Shown here piece after piece: positions 1 through 8,126 of a stretch of DNA of 64,000 nt. Every line of letters begins with the position of its first letter. Positions within the stretch are counted from its first letter, which is position 1. The position numbers were made by a program, and so were the translations under genes. The notes below the pieces were generated by a model. The model searched no databases, was not told the origin of the DNA, and was given only the letters and a program-made list of their open reading frames with translations. This stretch comes from CAWGMT01 sp963823675 (lineage in GTDB: Bacteria > Planctomycetota > Planctomycetia > Isosphaerales > Isosphaeraceae): positions 62,001 through 126,000 of the forward strand of contig CAWGMT010000014.1 in NCBI GenBank assembly GCA_963823675.1, given 5' to 3'.

Positions 1-2227
1 CCGGATCGCCCTCGTGACGGACGATGCAGGCCCAGTGGTGCCTCCCCACGTCGAGCCAGCCCACCAGGGCCGCATCGCCGGGAAGGGCCTTCTCGGTCTC
101 CTCCAGGCTTGAGGGTTTCCCGGCGGCGGCTTGATACTCGCGTTCCAGCGCGTTCTGGAATTCGACCCACTGGCCTCGGAGGGTGTTCTGTTGACCGCGC
201 AGCGCGTCGAGCTGCTGGTCCTCGTCCTGGGTGCGACGGCCCTTGGAGGCCAGGCGGGCGATGCGTTCGTCGAGCCGCTGGAGTTGGCTGGCGAGGCCGG
301 CCTCGCGGCGGCGCTGGTCGTCAGTGAGCGGCCGGAGCTGTCGCGCGGAGAGATCGTCGAGCAAGCCGCGGGCCAGGTCGGCCTCCCAGCGGGCCCAGGC
401 GGCGCGGAACTGGCCCTGACGAGCGAGCGCGACGGCCAGTGCGGGCAACGGCGAGCCCAGCGGGGCCATGGAGCGTTCCAATCCCGAGGCGCTCTGCGCG
501 CCGCGAGTGCGATCGTAAATCGCGGCGGCGGCCGTCCAGTTCGCCAATGCCTCGGTGAGCCTGCCCTGCGCATCAAGGTTGTTCGCTAGGCGGTTGTAGC
601 TCCCGCCGGTATCAGGGTGGTTCTCCCCCAGCGCCTTGAGCCGGACGGCCAGCGCCTGGCGACTGAGGGGCTCGGCCTCGGCGTACTTCCCCTGCGCGTC
701 CAGGCTGGACGCGACGAGGTTGTAGCTGCGGGCGGTATCGGGGTGGTTCTCCCCGAGCGCCTTCAGCCGGATGGCCAACGCCTGGCGGTAGAGGGCCTCG
801 GCCTCGATATACTTCTCCTGAGCATGCAGGTTGGACGCGACGTTGTTGTAGCTCTGGGCGGTACTGGGGTGGCTCTCCCCCAACGCCTTGAGCCTGATGG
901 CCAGGGCCGTGCGGTAGAGTGGCTCGGCCTCGGCGTACTTCCCCTGCGCGTTCAGGCTGGAGCCGAGGCTGGCGTAGATGCTGGCGGTATCGGGGTGGTT
1001 TTCCCCCAGCGCCTTGAGCAAAATGGCCAGCGCTTTGCGGTAGAGAGGCTCGGCCTCGGCGTACTTCCCCTGCGCGTCCAGGTTGTACCCGAGGTTGTTG
1101 TAGCTCAGGGCGGTATGGTGGTGGTTCTCCCCCTGCGCCTTGAGCCGGATGGCCAGGGCTTCGCGGTAGAGGGGCTCGGACTCAGCGTACTTGCCCTGCG
1201 CATCCAGGATGGCTGCGAGGTTGTTGTAGCAGTTGGCGGTATCCGCTTGGTTCTCCCCCAGCACCTCGAGCCGGATTGCCAGGGCTTTGCGCGAGACCGG
1301 TTCGGCCGCGGCGTACTTCCCCTGAGCACTCAGGACGGCCGCGAGGCTGTTGTAGATGCCGGCGGCATTGGTGTGGTTCTCGCCCCGCGTCTTGATCCAG
1401 ATGGCCAGGGCCTTGCGGTAGAGAAGCTCGGCCTCGGCAAACTTCCCCTGCATATGCAGGTTGTACGCGACGCTGTTGTAACTCAGGGCGGCGTCGGGGT
1501 CGTCCTCACCGAGCGCCTTGAGCATGATGGCCAGGGCCTTGCGGTTGAGAGTCTCGGCCTCGACGTACTTCCCCTGCGCACCCCGGCTGAACGCGACGTT
1601 GGCGTAGATCCTGGCGGTCTCAGGGTGTTCCTCCCCCAGCGCCTTGAGCCGGATGGCCAGGGCCTTGCGCCAGAGGGCCTCGGCCTCAGCATACTTTCCC
1701 TGCGCGTTGAGGCTGTTCGCGACGTTGTTGTAGTCGTCCGCGGTGTCAGGGTGGTCGTCGGTGAACAGGCGGCGGCGAATCTCGAGCGCCTTCTCGAACA
1801 GCGGCTGGGCCTGGGCGTACTTGCCCTGGGCCACGAGGGGTTCCGATCGCGCCTTCATCGTATCGGCCGATTGGCAGGCGACTCGATCCTCGTCGGACAT
1901 CGAAGCCAGCCGGCGCAACGTCTTGATCCGCCACTCCGCATTCACAGTCTCGAAGTGCTTCGGCCCCTGGGCCCGCGTCCGCAAGGCGAGCAGTTCCTCG
2001 GCCCGCGCAATCGCCTCGTCCCAGCGATCGGCCTTCGTGGCCTGGTCGATCTGCTCATCCAGTTGCTTGGCTCGTTTCTCGTCCTCGCCGGTCAGCTTGC
2101 GTAGTCCGGATGCGGCGGGTTGAGCTTCCTTCGGAGACGTGGTCTGTGCCGTCGTGGGCGTCCCCGGCATCGCCAGCCCGAACCCGATCATCAGCCCCAG
2201 CCGGAACAGGACGCGAAGAGCTTTCAT
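1..2227 (-). CDS. Secreted TPR-CHAT protein, copy A (C-terminal part beyond window edge)
   Basis: Open reading frame running off the left edge, about 742 codons visible. The start MKALRVLFRLGLMIGFGLAMPG is a signal peptide (short basic n-region, hydrophobic core, TTAQ near the cleavage site), so the product is predicted to be exported. Residues 25-130 match the N-terminal domain of copies B-D (RKLTGEDEKRAKQLDEQID, then DRWDEAIARAEELLALRTRA). About ten kinesin-light-chain-type TPRs of exactly 42 residues follow (QGKYAEAEPL...RLKALGE.HPDTA), seen as 126-bp periodicity at about 590-1830. The last visible residues (GWLDVGRHHWACIVREGDP) correspond to the segment just before the CHAT domain of the paralogs (AWVDIPPAG...HWGVVVRSRGIP). 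The CHAT peptidase domain itself must lie outside the window. It is more diverged than B-D. Known of the family: CHAT domains are caspase-like Cys/His peptidases. Activity and partners are inferred only. Confidence 0.85.
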   Translation of the reverse strand, partial: MKALRVLFRLGLMIGFGLAMPGTPTTAQTTSPKEAQPAASGLRKLTGEDEKRAKQLDEQIDQATKADRWDEAIARAEELLALRTRAQGPKHFETVNAEWRIKTLRRLASMSDEDRVACQSADTMKARSEPLVAQGKYAQAQPLFEKALEIRRRLFTDDHPDTADDYNNVANSLNAQGKYAEAEALWRKALAIRLKALGEEHPETARIYANVAFSRGAQGKYVEAETLNRKALAIMLKALGEDDPDAALSYNSVAYNLHMQGKFAEAELLYRKALAIWIKTRGENHTNAAGIYNSLAAVLSAQGKYAAAEPVSRKALAIRLEVLGENQADTANCYNNLAAILDAQGKYAESEPLYREALAIRLKAQGENHHHTALSYNNLGYNLDAQGKYAEAEPLYRKALAILLKALGENHPDTASIYASLGSSLNAQGKYAEAEPLYRTALAIRLKALGESHPSTAQSYNNVASNLHAQEKYIEAEALYRQALAIRLKALGENHPDTARSYNLVASSLDAQGKYAEAEPLSRQALAVRLKALGENHPDTGGSYNRLANNLDAQGRLTEALANWTAAAAIYDRTRGAQSASGLERSMAPLGSPLPALAVALARQGQFRAAWARWEADLARGLLDDLSARQLRPLTDDQRRREAGLASQLQRLDERIARLASKGRRTQDEDQQLDALRGQQNTLRGQWVEFQNALEREYQAAAGKPSSLEETEKALPGDAALVGWLDVGRHHWACIVRHEGDP

Positions 2228-2310
2228 GATGCAGCCTCTTCCCATGTCAGGCATTCAGTGATGGAACATTCGATAAGGATACCGAATTTCGAGACGCTTC
2301 GCCCAGAACT
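2228..2310 (-). promoter_or_regulatory. Conserved upstream block of TPR-CHAT copy A
   Basis: The segment upstream of copy A (read on the minus strand) shares a block with the segments upstream of copies B, C and D: on the plus strand AAGGATACCGAATTTCGAGACG then CTTCGCCCAGA at 2274-2306, against AAAGAATACCGACTGTCGAGA in B/C. Conservation outside the coding region suggests a shared promoter or 5-prime UTR signal. The minus-strand reading contains TATTCT (B-D) or TATCCT (A), which could be a -10 box. I cannot identify a convincing -35 box. Confidence 0.45.
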
Positions 2311-2769
2311 CGCCGACCGCAGGGCCGAGGCGCACGCTCAGCGTCGGCGGTCCGAGCAGGGTCGGCGACATCGCCGAGCCGCTAGTTTGCGCCAGAGCAG
2401 CCCGGCCGCCTTGCCGGGCGAACCATCGGCCCAGAACCACCCCGCTGCGCCAGCGAGCGCGGAGGCGGCCGCAGTGCGTGGGGGTCGCGAAGGGCCGGCG
2501 ACCGGCCTGGCTGCCGGGCTGTTTGCCGGGATAATCGTTGGTCAAAACACGGATCCCGGCGTTCCGGAGTCAGCGGGGCGAAAGCGTCGATGCCGCCCGT
2601 CAGCTCAAACCTCGCGATCGGATTCGTGCAGTTTCACCCGGTTCTGCCGATCATGGCGGAAGTTGCAGACGCGAATGTTAAGACGGCAGCCGGGGCGAGA
2701 GCGGTTGCTGCGATCCGGCAGGAATGGCGAGTTGGACGGGTTATTCCGTCGTCTAACCGCATACTCGGT

Positions 2770-2823
2770 ACATACTTGGCATACTTGGCACGCGCCAGAA
2801 CCTGCCAAGTATGCCAAGTATGT
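2770..2823. repeat. Perfect 21-bp inverted repeat built from a tandem 11-mer
   Basis: Left arm 2770-2790 and right arm 2803-2823 are perfect reverse complements, separated by a 12-nt loop (CGCGCCAGAACC). Within each arm the unit CATACTTGGCA occurs twice in overlapping tandem, so four related half-sites are present. The local AT content is higher than that of the flanks. It could be a strong hairpin/terminator-like structure or an array of operator half-sites. There is no T-run typical of an intrinsic terminator. Confidence 0.8.
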
Positions 2824-3233
2824 GGCAACTATGCGTCGGGGATCGTGGCGCACGGTGCGCGACTGGATGCACCTTCAACTGCCAATAGAATCGCGATCCC
2901 GGCCCGAACCCGTCTCGACAGCCAAGATGAGTGGGATCGGCGAAAATGCGCGAACGAAGCCAATTTCGCGGAATCGACGAGCATCGTGGAAACACAAGAT
3001 TCGATTCGAGTTACGCAAATTCCGGCGTTCGTTCGCCGACTTGACAAGAGGCGTGGCGCAGCGATGGGAGGACAGCACGCCGCGTGACGTTGCCCGAGGT
3101 GCCGCGGGTGGCCGCCTAACGAGCTGCGCCGCTTAGCCCCCAACCTGGCGCACATGGCATGAGCGTCACGTTCAGCAGAATCCAACAATCGCCCGTGTTC
3201 CGCGCCGGGGCGTCATCGCTCACCCAAAGCCAG

Positions 3234-3292
3234 TGTAGGTCAGGCTTTCCAGCCTGACTCTGCGGATGTCAGGCTGGAAAGCCTGACCTACA
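3234..3292. repeat. 59-bp double-hairpin palindrome (member 1)
   Basis: Two 25-bp arms flank a 9-nt centre (TCTGCGGAT). Each arm is itself a hairpin: TGTAG, then GTCAGGC / TTTCCA / GCCTGAC (7-bp stem, 6-nt loop), mirrored on the other side and ending CTACA. The whole can fold as one long 25-bp stem or as two small hairpins. A second element at 35005-35063 has the same length, spacing and stem/loop plan with different stem bases, so this is a family. Dispersed palindromes of this kind are common in planctomycete intergenic DNA. Confidence 0.75.
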
Positions 3293-3625
3293 CAGGAGAA
3301 AAATGGCGCTCGACCGCCGATTTCTGGCGCCGCAGCCTGCTCGATGAAGTTCGGCGCCACAGACGTAAGGTCTGTGAGACTGGCCGGTTGCTATCTAGCA
3401 CAGTCGGCACCGGGCACGGCGAAATGGCGCTTGAGACCCTCGAAAAAGCGCCATTCTAAAGGAAGCCGCGTGCGCGGCGGAGCGCTTTCCTTAGCTCGGC
3501 ATGATGCCGAGCCGGCCTATGGTCCTCTCGCAGCTTTAGAACCGGCCGTGGACTGATTCGAAGCCCGATTGGATGCAGAGTGGTTTTCAGACGGTCTTTC
3601 TTCCCCGTTTGGAAAGGAGCCACTC

Positions 3626-4492
3626 ATGATCAGTCTGCTGCGCAAACGTATGTACCAGGACCTGCAATTGGCAGGCCTGGCTGTTGGCACCCAAAAAGTT
3701 TACGTCGGCGCGGTCCGGCAACTGGCCGCGCACTACCACCGAGCTCCCGATCAGCTCACCGAGCAGGAAGTCCGAGACTACATACTCTACCTCAAGAACG
3801 AGAAACAGCTGGCTTCCACCTCGCTGCAGGTTGCCGCCAGTGCCATCAAGTTCTTCTACGCTCACACCGTGCCACGCGACTGGAAGACCCTCCAGAAGCT
3901 CCGCATCCCCAAGACCAAGACCCTCCCCGATGTCTTGACCATCAACGAGGTGCACCAACTCATCGACGCCGTCCACAGACCGTACATCCAGATTTTCTTT
4001 TGGACTGTCTATTCGCTAGGCCTGCGGGTGGACGAAGCCTTGCACTTGCAGGTCGGCGACATCGACAGCCAACGGATGCTCGTCCATGTGCATCTGGGGA
4101 AGGGGGCCAAGGACCGCTACGTTCCCTTGCCTGGGCGCACCTTGACCCTGCTTCGTAAGCACTGGGTGACCCACCGTGATCCGCGTTGGCTCTTTCCGGC
4201 TCACAAGAGCGACTCGTCCCCCGTCGTCCCGGCCGCCCGCCCCATGGAGCCAGCCAACTTCCAAGCGGCGATGCGCCAGGTGGTCAAGGAGCTGAAGTTC
4301 CGCAAGGCGATTACGATTCACACCTTGAGGCACAGTTACGCCACCCACTTGCTCGAAGCCGGTCTCAACCTGCGGTTGATCCAGCAGTACCTGGGTCACA
4401 GCTCGCTACGGACCACGATGATTTATCTCCACGTGACGGCCTTGGGTCATGAAAAAGCGCGCGCCGCGATCGAGGGCTTGATGGCGGAGTAG
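3626..4492 (+). CDS. Tyrosine recombinase (phage-integrase family) of the IS91-type element
   Basis: 288 residues. The ATG at 3626 is chosen because GAAAGGAG sits a few bases upstream; an in-frame ATG at 3569 would add 19 residues that do not look like an integrase. The N-terminal SAM-like DNA-binding domain (residues 1-85) is followed by a catalytic domain with Arg134 (LGLRVDEAL), Lys162 region (GKGAKDRYVPLP), the HTLRH box (His232, Arg235), LGHSS (His258) and nucleophile Tyr267 (TTMIYLH). All expected R-K-H-R-H-Y residues are present, so it is probably active. It lies directly before the transposase (4-nt gap), which suggests co-translation. Integrases paired with IS91 transposases are a recurrent arrangement; their role in transposition is not settled. 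Confidence 0.93.
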   Translation: MISLLRKRMYQDLQLAGLAVGTQKVYVGAVRQLAAHYHRAPDQLTEQEVRDYILYLKNEKQLASTSLQVAASAIKFFYAHTVPRDWKTLQKLRIPKTKTLPDVLTINEVHQLIDAVHRPYIQIFFWTVYSLGLRVDEALHLQVGDIDSQRMLVHVHLGKGAKDRYVPLPGRTLTLLRKHWVTHRDPRWLFPAHKSDSSPVVPAARPMEPANFQAAMRQVVKELKFRKAITIHTLRHSYATHLLEAGLNLRLIQQYLGHSSLRTTMIYLHVTALGHEKARAAIEGLMAE

Positions 4493-4496
4493 TCCG

Positions 4497-5600
4497 ATGC
4501 CGACTGTCGCCGACGTGTTGCGGCGGTACGGCGAGGAATACCTCCAGCGGTTTGGCGCGAAGATGTGCGCAGAGCACAGGAAGGTGCTGCACGCGATCAC
4601 CGCCTGCCGCACGGGGGAGCTGGGCACTGTGGTCTACGTGTGTCAGTCCTGCGGGACGACGCACGCCATGGGACGCTCCTGCGGCAACCGGCATTGCCCG
4701 AGTTGTCAGCAGGACAAGACCAAGGCCTGGCTCGAGAACCAAACCGGCCGCCTGCTGCCGTGTCCTTACTTCCTGCTAACCTTCACGGTCCCGGCCGGGC
4801 TGCGCGATCTGGTGCGAAGTCACCAGCGGGTCGCCTACGCCGCGCTCTTTGAGGCTTCCAGCGCCGCGATCAAAACCCTGGCGACGAACCCCAAACACAT
4901 CGGCACCACGAACTGCGGTTTCTTCGGCGTGCTGCACACTTGGGGCCGCACGCTCCAGTATCATCCCCACGTCCACTACGTTGTCCCGGGCGGTGGGATC
5001 AATGAAGACGGCAGCCGATGGCTACCATCGCGCGCTGATTTCTTCGTGCCCGTAAAAGCCCTGTCAATTCTCTTTCGGGCCAAGCTGCGCGACGCCCTTG
5101 ACCGCGCCGGCCTGCTGGGGCAGGTCGATCCGGCCGTATGGCGGCAACGCTGGGTGGTCCATTCGAAGGCGGTCGGCGATGGTCGAGCATCGCTGAAGTA
5201 CCTGGCCCCATACGTCTTTCGCGTCGCCATCAGCGATCGGCGGATCGTCTCGTGCGACGACGGCCAGGTGACGTTCGCGTATCGCCGCAGCGGCTCAAAC
5301 CACCACCGGAAGATGACCGTTGGTGCGTTCGAGTTCATCCGCCGATTTCTGCAGCACGTGTTACCCAGCCGCTTTCAAAAGGTGCGGCACTACGGCTTCC
5401 TGAGCCCTAACAGCCGACACTCGATCGAGGCCGTGCGTTGGCTGGTCACTTCGTATTACGGGTCTATCTACGTATTGCTGGCCAACCTGCCCCAACAGGC
5501 GCCCGACGAACCGCGGATCCGCTGCGCCGAATGCGGGGGGCCGATGCGCGTGCTCATGTTGCGGCCACCCGCCCTCCTCGCCTACTTCGACACGAGCTAA
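4497..5600 (+). CDS. IS91-family HUH/Y2 transposase
   Basis: 367 residues, intact. An N-terminal zinc-binding segment holds CQSCG (Cys49, Cys52) and SCGNRHCPSCQ (Cys62, His66, Cys67, Cys70). The HUH metal-binding motif is YHPHVHYVVPGGG (His158 and His160). Two candidate catalytic tyrosines four residues apart lie in YLAPYVFR (Tyr235, Tyr239), the arrangement expected for IS91 transposases, which cleave single-stranded DNA for rolling-circle transposition. The C-terminus has another Cys pair (RCAECGG). The gene follows the integrase after 4 nt and is probably translated from the same transcript. Confidence 0.95.
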   Translation: MPTVADVLRRYGEEYLQRFGAKMCAEHRKVLHAITACRTGELGTVVYVCQSCGTTHAMGRSCGNRHCPSCQQDKTKAWLENQTGRLLPCPYFLLTFTVPAGLRDLVRSHQRVAYAALFEASSAAIKTLATNPKHIGTTNCGFFGVLHTWGRTLQYHPHVHYVVPGGGINEDGSRWLPSRADFFVPVKALSILFRAKLRDALDRAGLLGQVDPAVWRQRWVVHSKAVGDGRASLKYLAPYVFRVAISDRRIVSCDDGQVTFAYRRSGSNHHRKMTVGAFEFIRRFLQHVLPSRFQKVRHYGFLSPNSRHSIEAVRWLVTSYYGSIYVLLANLPQQAPDEPRIRCAECGGPMRVLMLRPPALLAYFDTS

Positions 5601-6360
5601 CCGATGATCAACCGACCTCAGCCACGAGAAGCCCGCCAACCTACTTCGCCACGCCGAGGTCCGCTGACGCCGCGCGCCTTGCTCGGTTACGCAGCACCTG
5701 GACCATCATTCCACCTCAGTGCGGCCTTCGATTCCTGGGCGAGGCACTCGCTCCCACACCACCCAGTGCGCCCCGCATCCATCCCAACCCCCGTTGCCCC
5801 TGACCGCTGACCCCCCGGTCACCTTCCTCCCATCGAACCGTTTCCCTAAGATAATGCTGCGGCCCGCCTCCTCAACGGGCTTCTTGAATGGGGATTTGAG
5901 ATTCGGCTTCGCGAACTCAAATCCACAATCCATTGAACTCAAATCCACAATCCATTCCATTTTGCATCACGTTTTGGACGATTTTGGCCGGGTTTTTCCG
6001 CGAGCTTGCCCGTGAGGGCGCAAATTGGCGCGCATACCGCCCCGAAAAGCGCTAGTTTTGAACCACGCCCAATCGCCAACGGACGCGCGGCGCTCTTGAA
6101 AATGGGGCATGGCTCAAAGTCGTCGCGTGGCGGGCGACACCAGTGATAGCCGCACGCGAATTGATCGAAAGTGTCAAGATGACGACCGCGGCCGAACGGC
6201 GGACACACTGACGCCCGCATCCTGCTATGGCGTTCTCCGGGTCCTGCGCTTATTCTCGTACATATCGGAAGGCGAACCAAAGCGATCTGCACGCGTCAAA
6301 AGCGTGCGAGACTGCTATCAATCTCGGATGAGTCGCGTGATGATCGGGAGCCATCGCGCC
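5601..6360. other. Intergenic region between IS element and kinase gene
   Basis: About 760 bp with no supported gene. It contains the unresolved downstream end of the IS91-type element and a perfect 22-bp tandem duplication (listed separately). The reading frame of the downstream kinase is open back to an ATG at 6109, but the encoded 84 residues are unlike a kinase N-terminus and are treated as untranslated. Confidence 0.55.
5913..5956. repeat. 22-bp perfect tandem duplication
   Basis: The 22-mer beginning GAACTCAAATCC and ending AATCCATT occurs twice head to tail (5913-5934, 5935-5956). A related inverted fragment (GGATTTGAGATTC) lies just upstream near 5892-5905. It begins with GAAC, a tetranucleotide used as target by IS91-type elements, but a causal link to the element is only a guess. 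Confidence 0.8.
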
Positions 6361-7899
6361 ATGCCTCAAGACTCGAAGGCCGGTTCAACGTGTGTCTCCG
6401 CTGTCGCGTTCCTCGAGACGCTCAAACAGGCGGGGGTCCTGTCCGATGCCAAGTGGCGGGAAGTGCAGGATCGTTTCCGTCGAACCGCGGAACTCGATGG
6501 TTCCCTGGGTGTGGCCCATCAACTCGTGCAGGAAGGCACCCTCACCGAGTTCCAGGCCCGTCGGCTCTTGCAGGGGAAGAAGGGCCTTGCCGTCGGCCGC
6601 TATGCCTTGCTCGACCACATCGGCAAGGGGGCGCGGGGGCGGGTCTTCAAGGCACGGCACGTTCTGATGGATCGCGTGGTCGCCCTCAAGGTGATCTTGC
6701 CCGACTTGGCCGTGAAAAAGGGGGCGGTCTCCCGGTTCTTCCGGGAGATGAAGATCGTCGCGCTCCTCGATCATCCCAATGTGGTCCGGGCCATCGATGC
6801 CGACGTGCATGAGAATTGTCCGTACATCGTCATGGAGTACCTGCAAGGGGATGATCTGGGACACGTCTTCGCGCACCGCGGGCCCTTACCGCCGGGTGAG
6901 GTTATCGATTACATGGCGCAGGCTGCTCGGGGCCTCGCCCACGCGCACGAGAAGGGGGTGATCCACCGTGATGTCAAGCCCACGAACGTGTTCCTCGTCA
7001 ATACGGGGATCGTGAAGGTGCTCGACCTCGGGTGCGGGGAACTGGTCGGGATGGCCGGGCAAGCGGGCAACGTGTTCGATACCGACGAAGGCATCGTGGT
7101 CGGAACGACCGATTTCATGTCGCCCGAGCAGGTCAAGGATGCTGCGATCGATGCCCGGACAGACCTCTTCAGTCTAGGCTGCACGATGTATCGGCTGCTC
7201 ACGGGAGCCTATGCCTTCCCCGGCGAGACCAGGGAGGATCGGCTCGTCAAGCGGATCCGTAAGCGCCATGTCCCGATCGCGGACGTCCGGCCCGGCCTCC
7301 CCGACCGCCTGGTCACGATCGTCGACCGCCTGCTCGCGGTCCGCCCGGACGATCGCTTCGGTTCTGCGGCCGAAGTGGCGGAAGCCCTCGAGTCTCTGAT
7401 CCCGCCGGCCGGCCGGTCCGACCGCGCGACGAGCACGAACCCGCCGACGAAGAGCCCCGCCGCCGACGTTACTTCCATCCCGGCGGAGCCCGAAGAGCCG
7501 CTGAATTACTCGCTGATCGAATCGGCACTTCGGCCGGCCAACCGCGGCGGCCGGAAAGCCCCGCGGCTTGTAGACCAGAAGCAGCCGAAACCGTCCTCCT
7601 CGAAAGGTCTCTCTTCCCATCGCAGGACCCTCGAAGAAGAGGGCATCGAATCCGGGCGGGAAGTGCATAAAAAATATCGCGACGAGTTGATCCAGATGAA
7701 CCGGGTCACGGCCGAGCTTCGTTCCATGGATCCGGCGGATGGCGCGCCCGCCGAGGGCCCGACCTGGCTCGAGCGATTCGGGGAAAAGTTGGGCGACTCC
7801 CTCGCGGAGCCGAGCGCAGGGGCAGATCCTCATCGCCATCCTGTCGGTGCTTTTGGTCCTCGCCCTGGCCCTGGCCTTCGCGGTCGGATAGTCCAGTAG
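6361..7899 (+). CDS. Ser/Thr protein kinase, probably membrane-tethered (frameshift near the C-terminus)
   Basis: Start at ATG 6361 (MPQDSKAG) with CGGGAG about 10 nt upstream. Residues 15-80 resemble the N-terminal segment often seen before planctomycete kinases (GVLSDAKWREVQ, LTEFQARRLLQGK). The Hanks-type kinase domain covers about residues 80-345: glycine loop GKGARGRVF (88-95), catalytic Lys110 (VVALKV), HRDVKPTN (202-209), DLG instead of DFG (222-224), and SPEQ (254-257). A basic linker follows. The given frame ends at 7899 with a low-complexity tail, but from about 7802 another frame encodes QILIAILSVLLVLALALAF and stops at 7891. That is a transmembrane helix placed at the very C-terminus, so the true protein probably ends there and a one-base error masks it. 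Confidence 0.88.
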   Translation: MPQDSKAGSTCVSAVAFLETLKQAGVLSDAKWREVQDRFRRTAELDGSLGVAHQLVQEGTLTEFQARRLLQGKKGLAVGRYALLDHIGKGARGRVFKARHVLMDRVVALKVILPDLAVKKGAVSRFFREMKIVALLDHPNVVRAIDADVHENCPYIVMEYLQGDDLGHVFAHRGPLPPGEVIDYMAQAARGLAHAHEKGVIHRDVKPTNVFLVNTGIVKVLDLGCGELVGMAGQAGNVFDTDEGIVVGTTDFMSPEQVKDAAIDARTDLFSLGCTMYRLLTGAYAFPGETREDRLVKRIRKRHVPIADVRPGLPDRLVTIVDRLLAVRPDDRFGSAAEVAEALESLIPPAGRSDRATSTNPPTKSPAADVTSIPAEPEEPLNYSLIESALRPANRGGRKAPRLVDQKQPKPSSSKGLSSHRRTLEEEGIESGREVHKKYRDELIQMNRVTAELRSMDPADGAPAEGPTWLERFGEKLGDSLAEPSAGADPHRHPVGAFGPRPGPGLRGRIVQ

Positions 7900-8080
7900 C
7901 CGGGCCGGCGCCTCATTGAAACGGCGACAACCGACGGAGTGCACGCCCGCGAAGATCTGGCTCGGGCGGCACGTTACCAGGATTTTTTTGCGTCCCGATC
8001 CCAACGCGCCGTTGCCGCAACCAAGAGATCGGGCAGCAGAGCCCCCTCCTGCAGCGGCAAGGCGCATCGGCGCGTGCTTT

Positions 8081-8126
8081 TTAGGAGCCGGCTCCGTCTG
8101 GCGATCCGAAGATGCGCACATCGTGT
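8081..8126 (-). repeat. Dispersed copy of the 122-bp repeat unit
   Basis: TAGGAGCCGGCTCCGTCTGG followed by CGATCCGAAGATGCGCACATCGTG on the plus strand matches, with few substitutions, the reverse complement of part of the tandem repeat unit at 36784-37200 (GGAGCCGGCTCC, a CGGCGATGGC-like stretch, AAGATGCGCGCATCGTG). The match covers the stop codon and last codons of the overlapping membrane-protein gene. Confidence 0.65.

Larger units (their letters stand above)
2311..3568. other. Non-coding region with structured palindromes
   Basis: About 1.26 kb without a credible gene. Short open frames exist on both strands, but none has coherent amino-acid composition, a ribosome-binding site or a recognisable domain. 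It holds two strong palindromes (2770-2823 and 3234-3292, listed separately), a 10-bp stem at 3423-3455 and a small hairpin CTCGGCATGATGCCGAG near 3496-3512. The last two may belong to the left end of the IS91-type element that follows. Confidence 0.6.
3420..5620 (+). mobile_element. IS91-family element with accessory tyrosine recombinase
   Basis: Two adjacent plus-strand genes 4 nt apart, a tyrosine recombinase followed by an IS91-type Y2 HUH transposase, define the element. IS91-like elements move by rolling-circle replication, lack terminal inverted repeats and make no target duplication, so exact ends cannot be read directly. A stem AATGGCGCTT/AAGCGCCATT at 3423-3455 lies just upstream of the genes and could belong to one terminus. 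The downstream boundary is unresolved (5600-5850). Both genes are intact, so the element could be active. Confidence 0.75.

Noticed and set aside
617..2104. Long plus-strand open frame rich in GLGLGVLPLRVQ-like repeats
   Set aside because: It is the exact reverse-complement register of the minus-strand TPR gene. Its periodicity follows the 126-bp TPR unit and it has no start signal or sensible composition. The same applies to plus-strand frames at 55112-56425 and over copies C and D.
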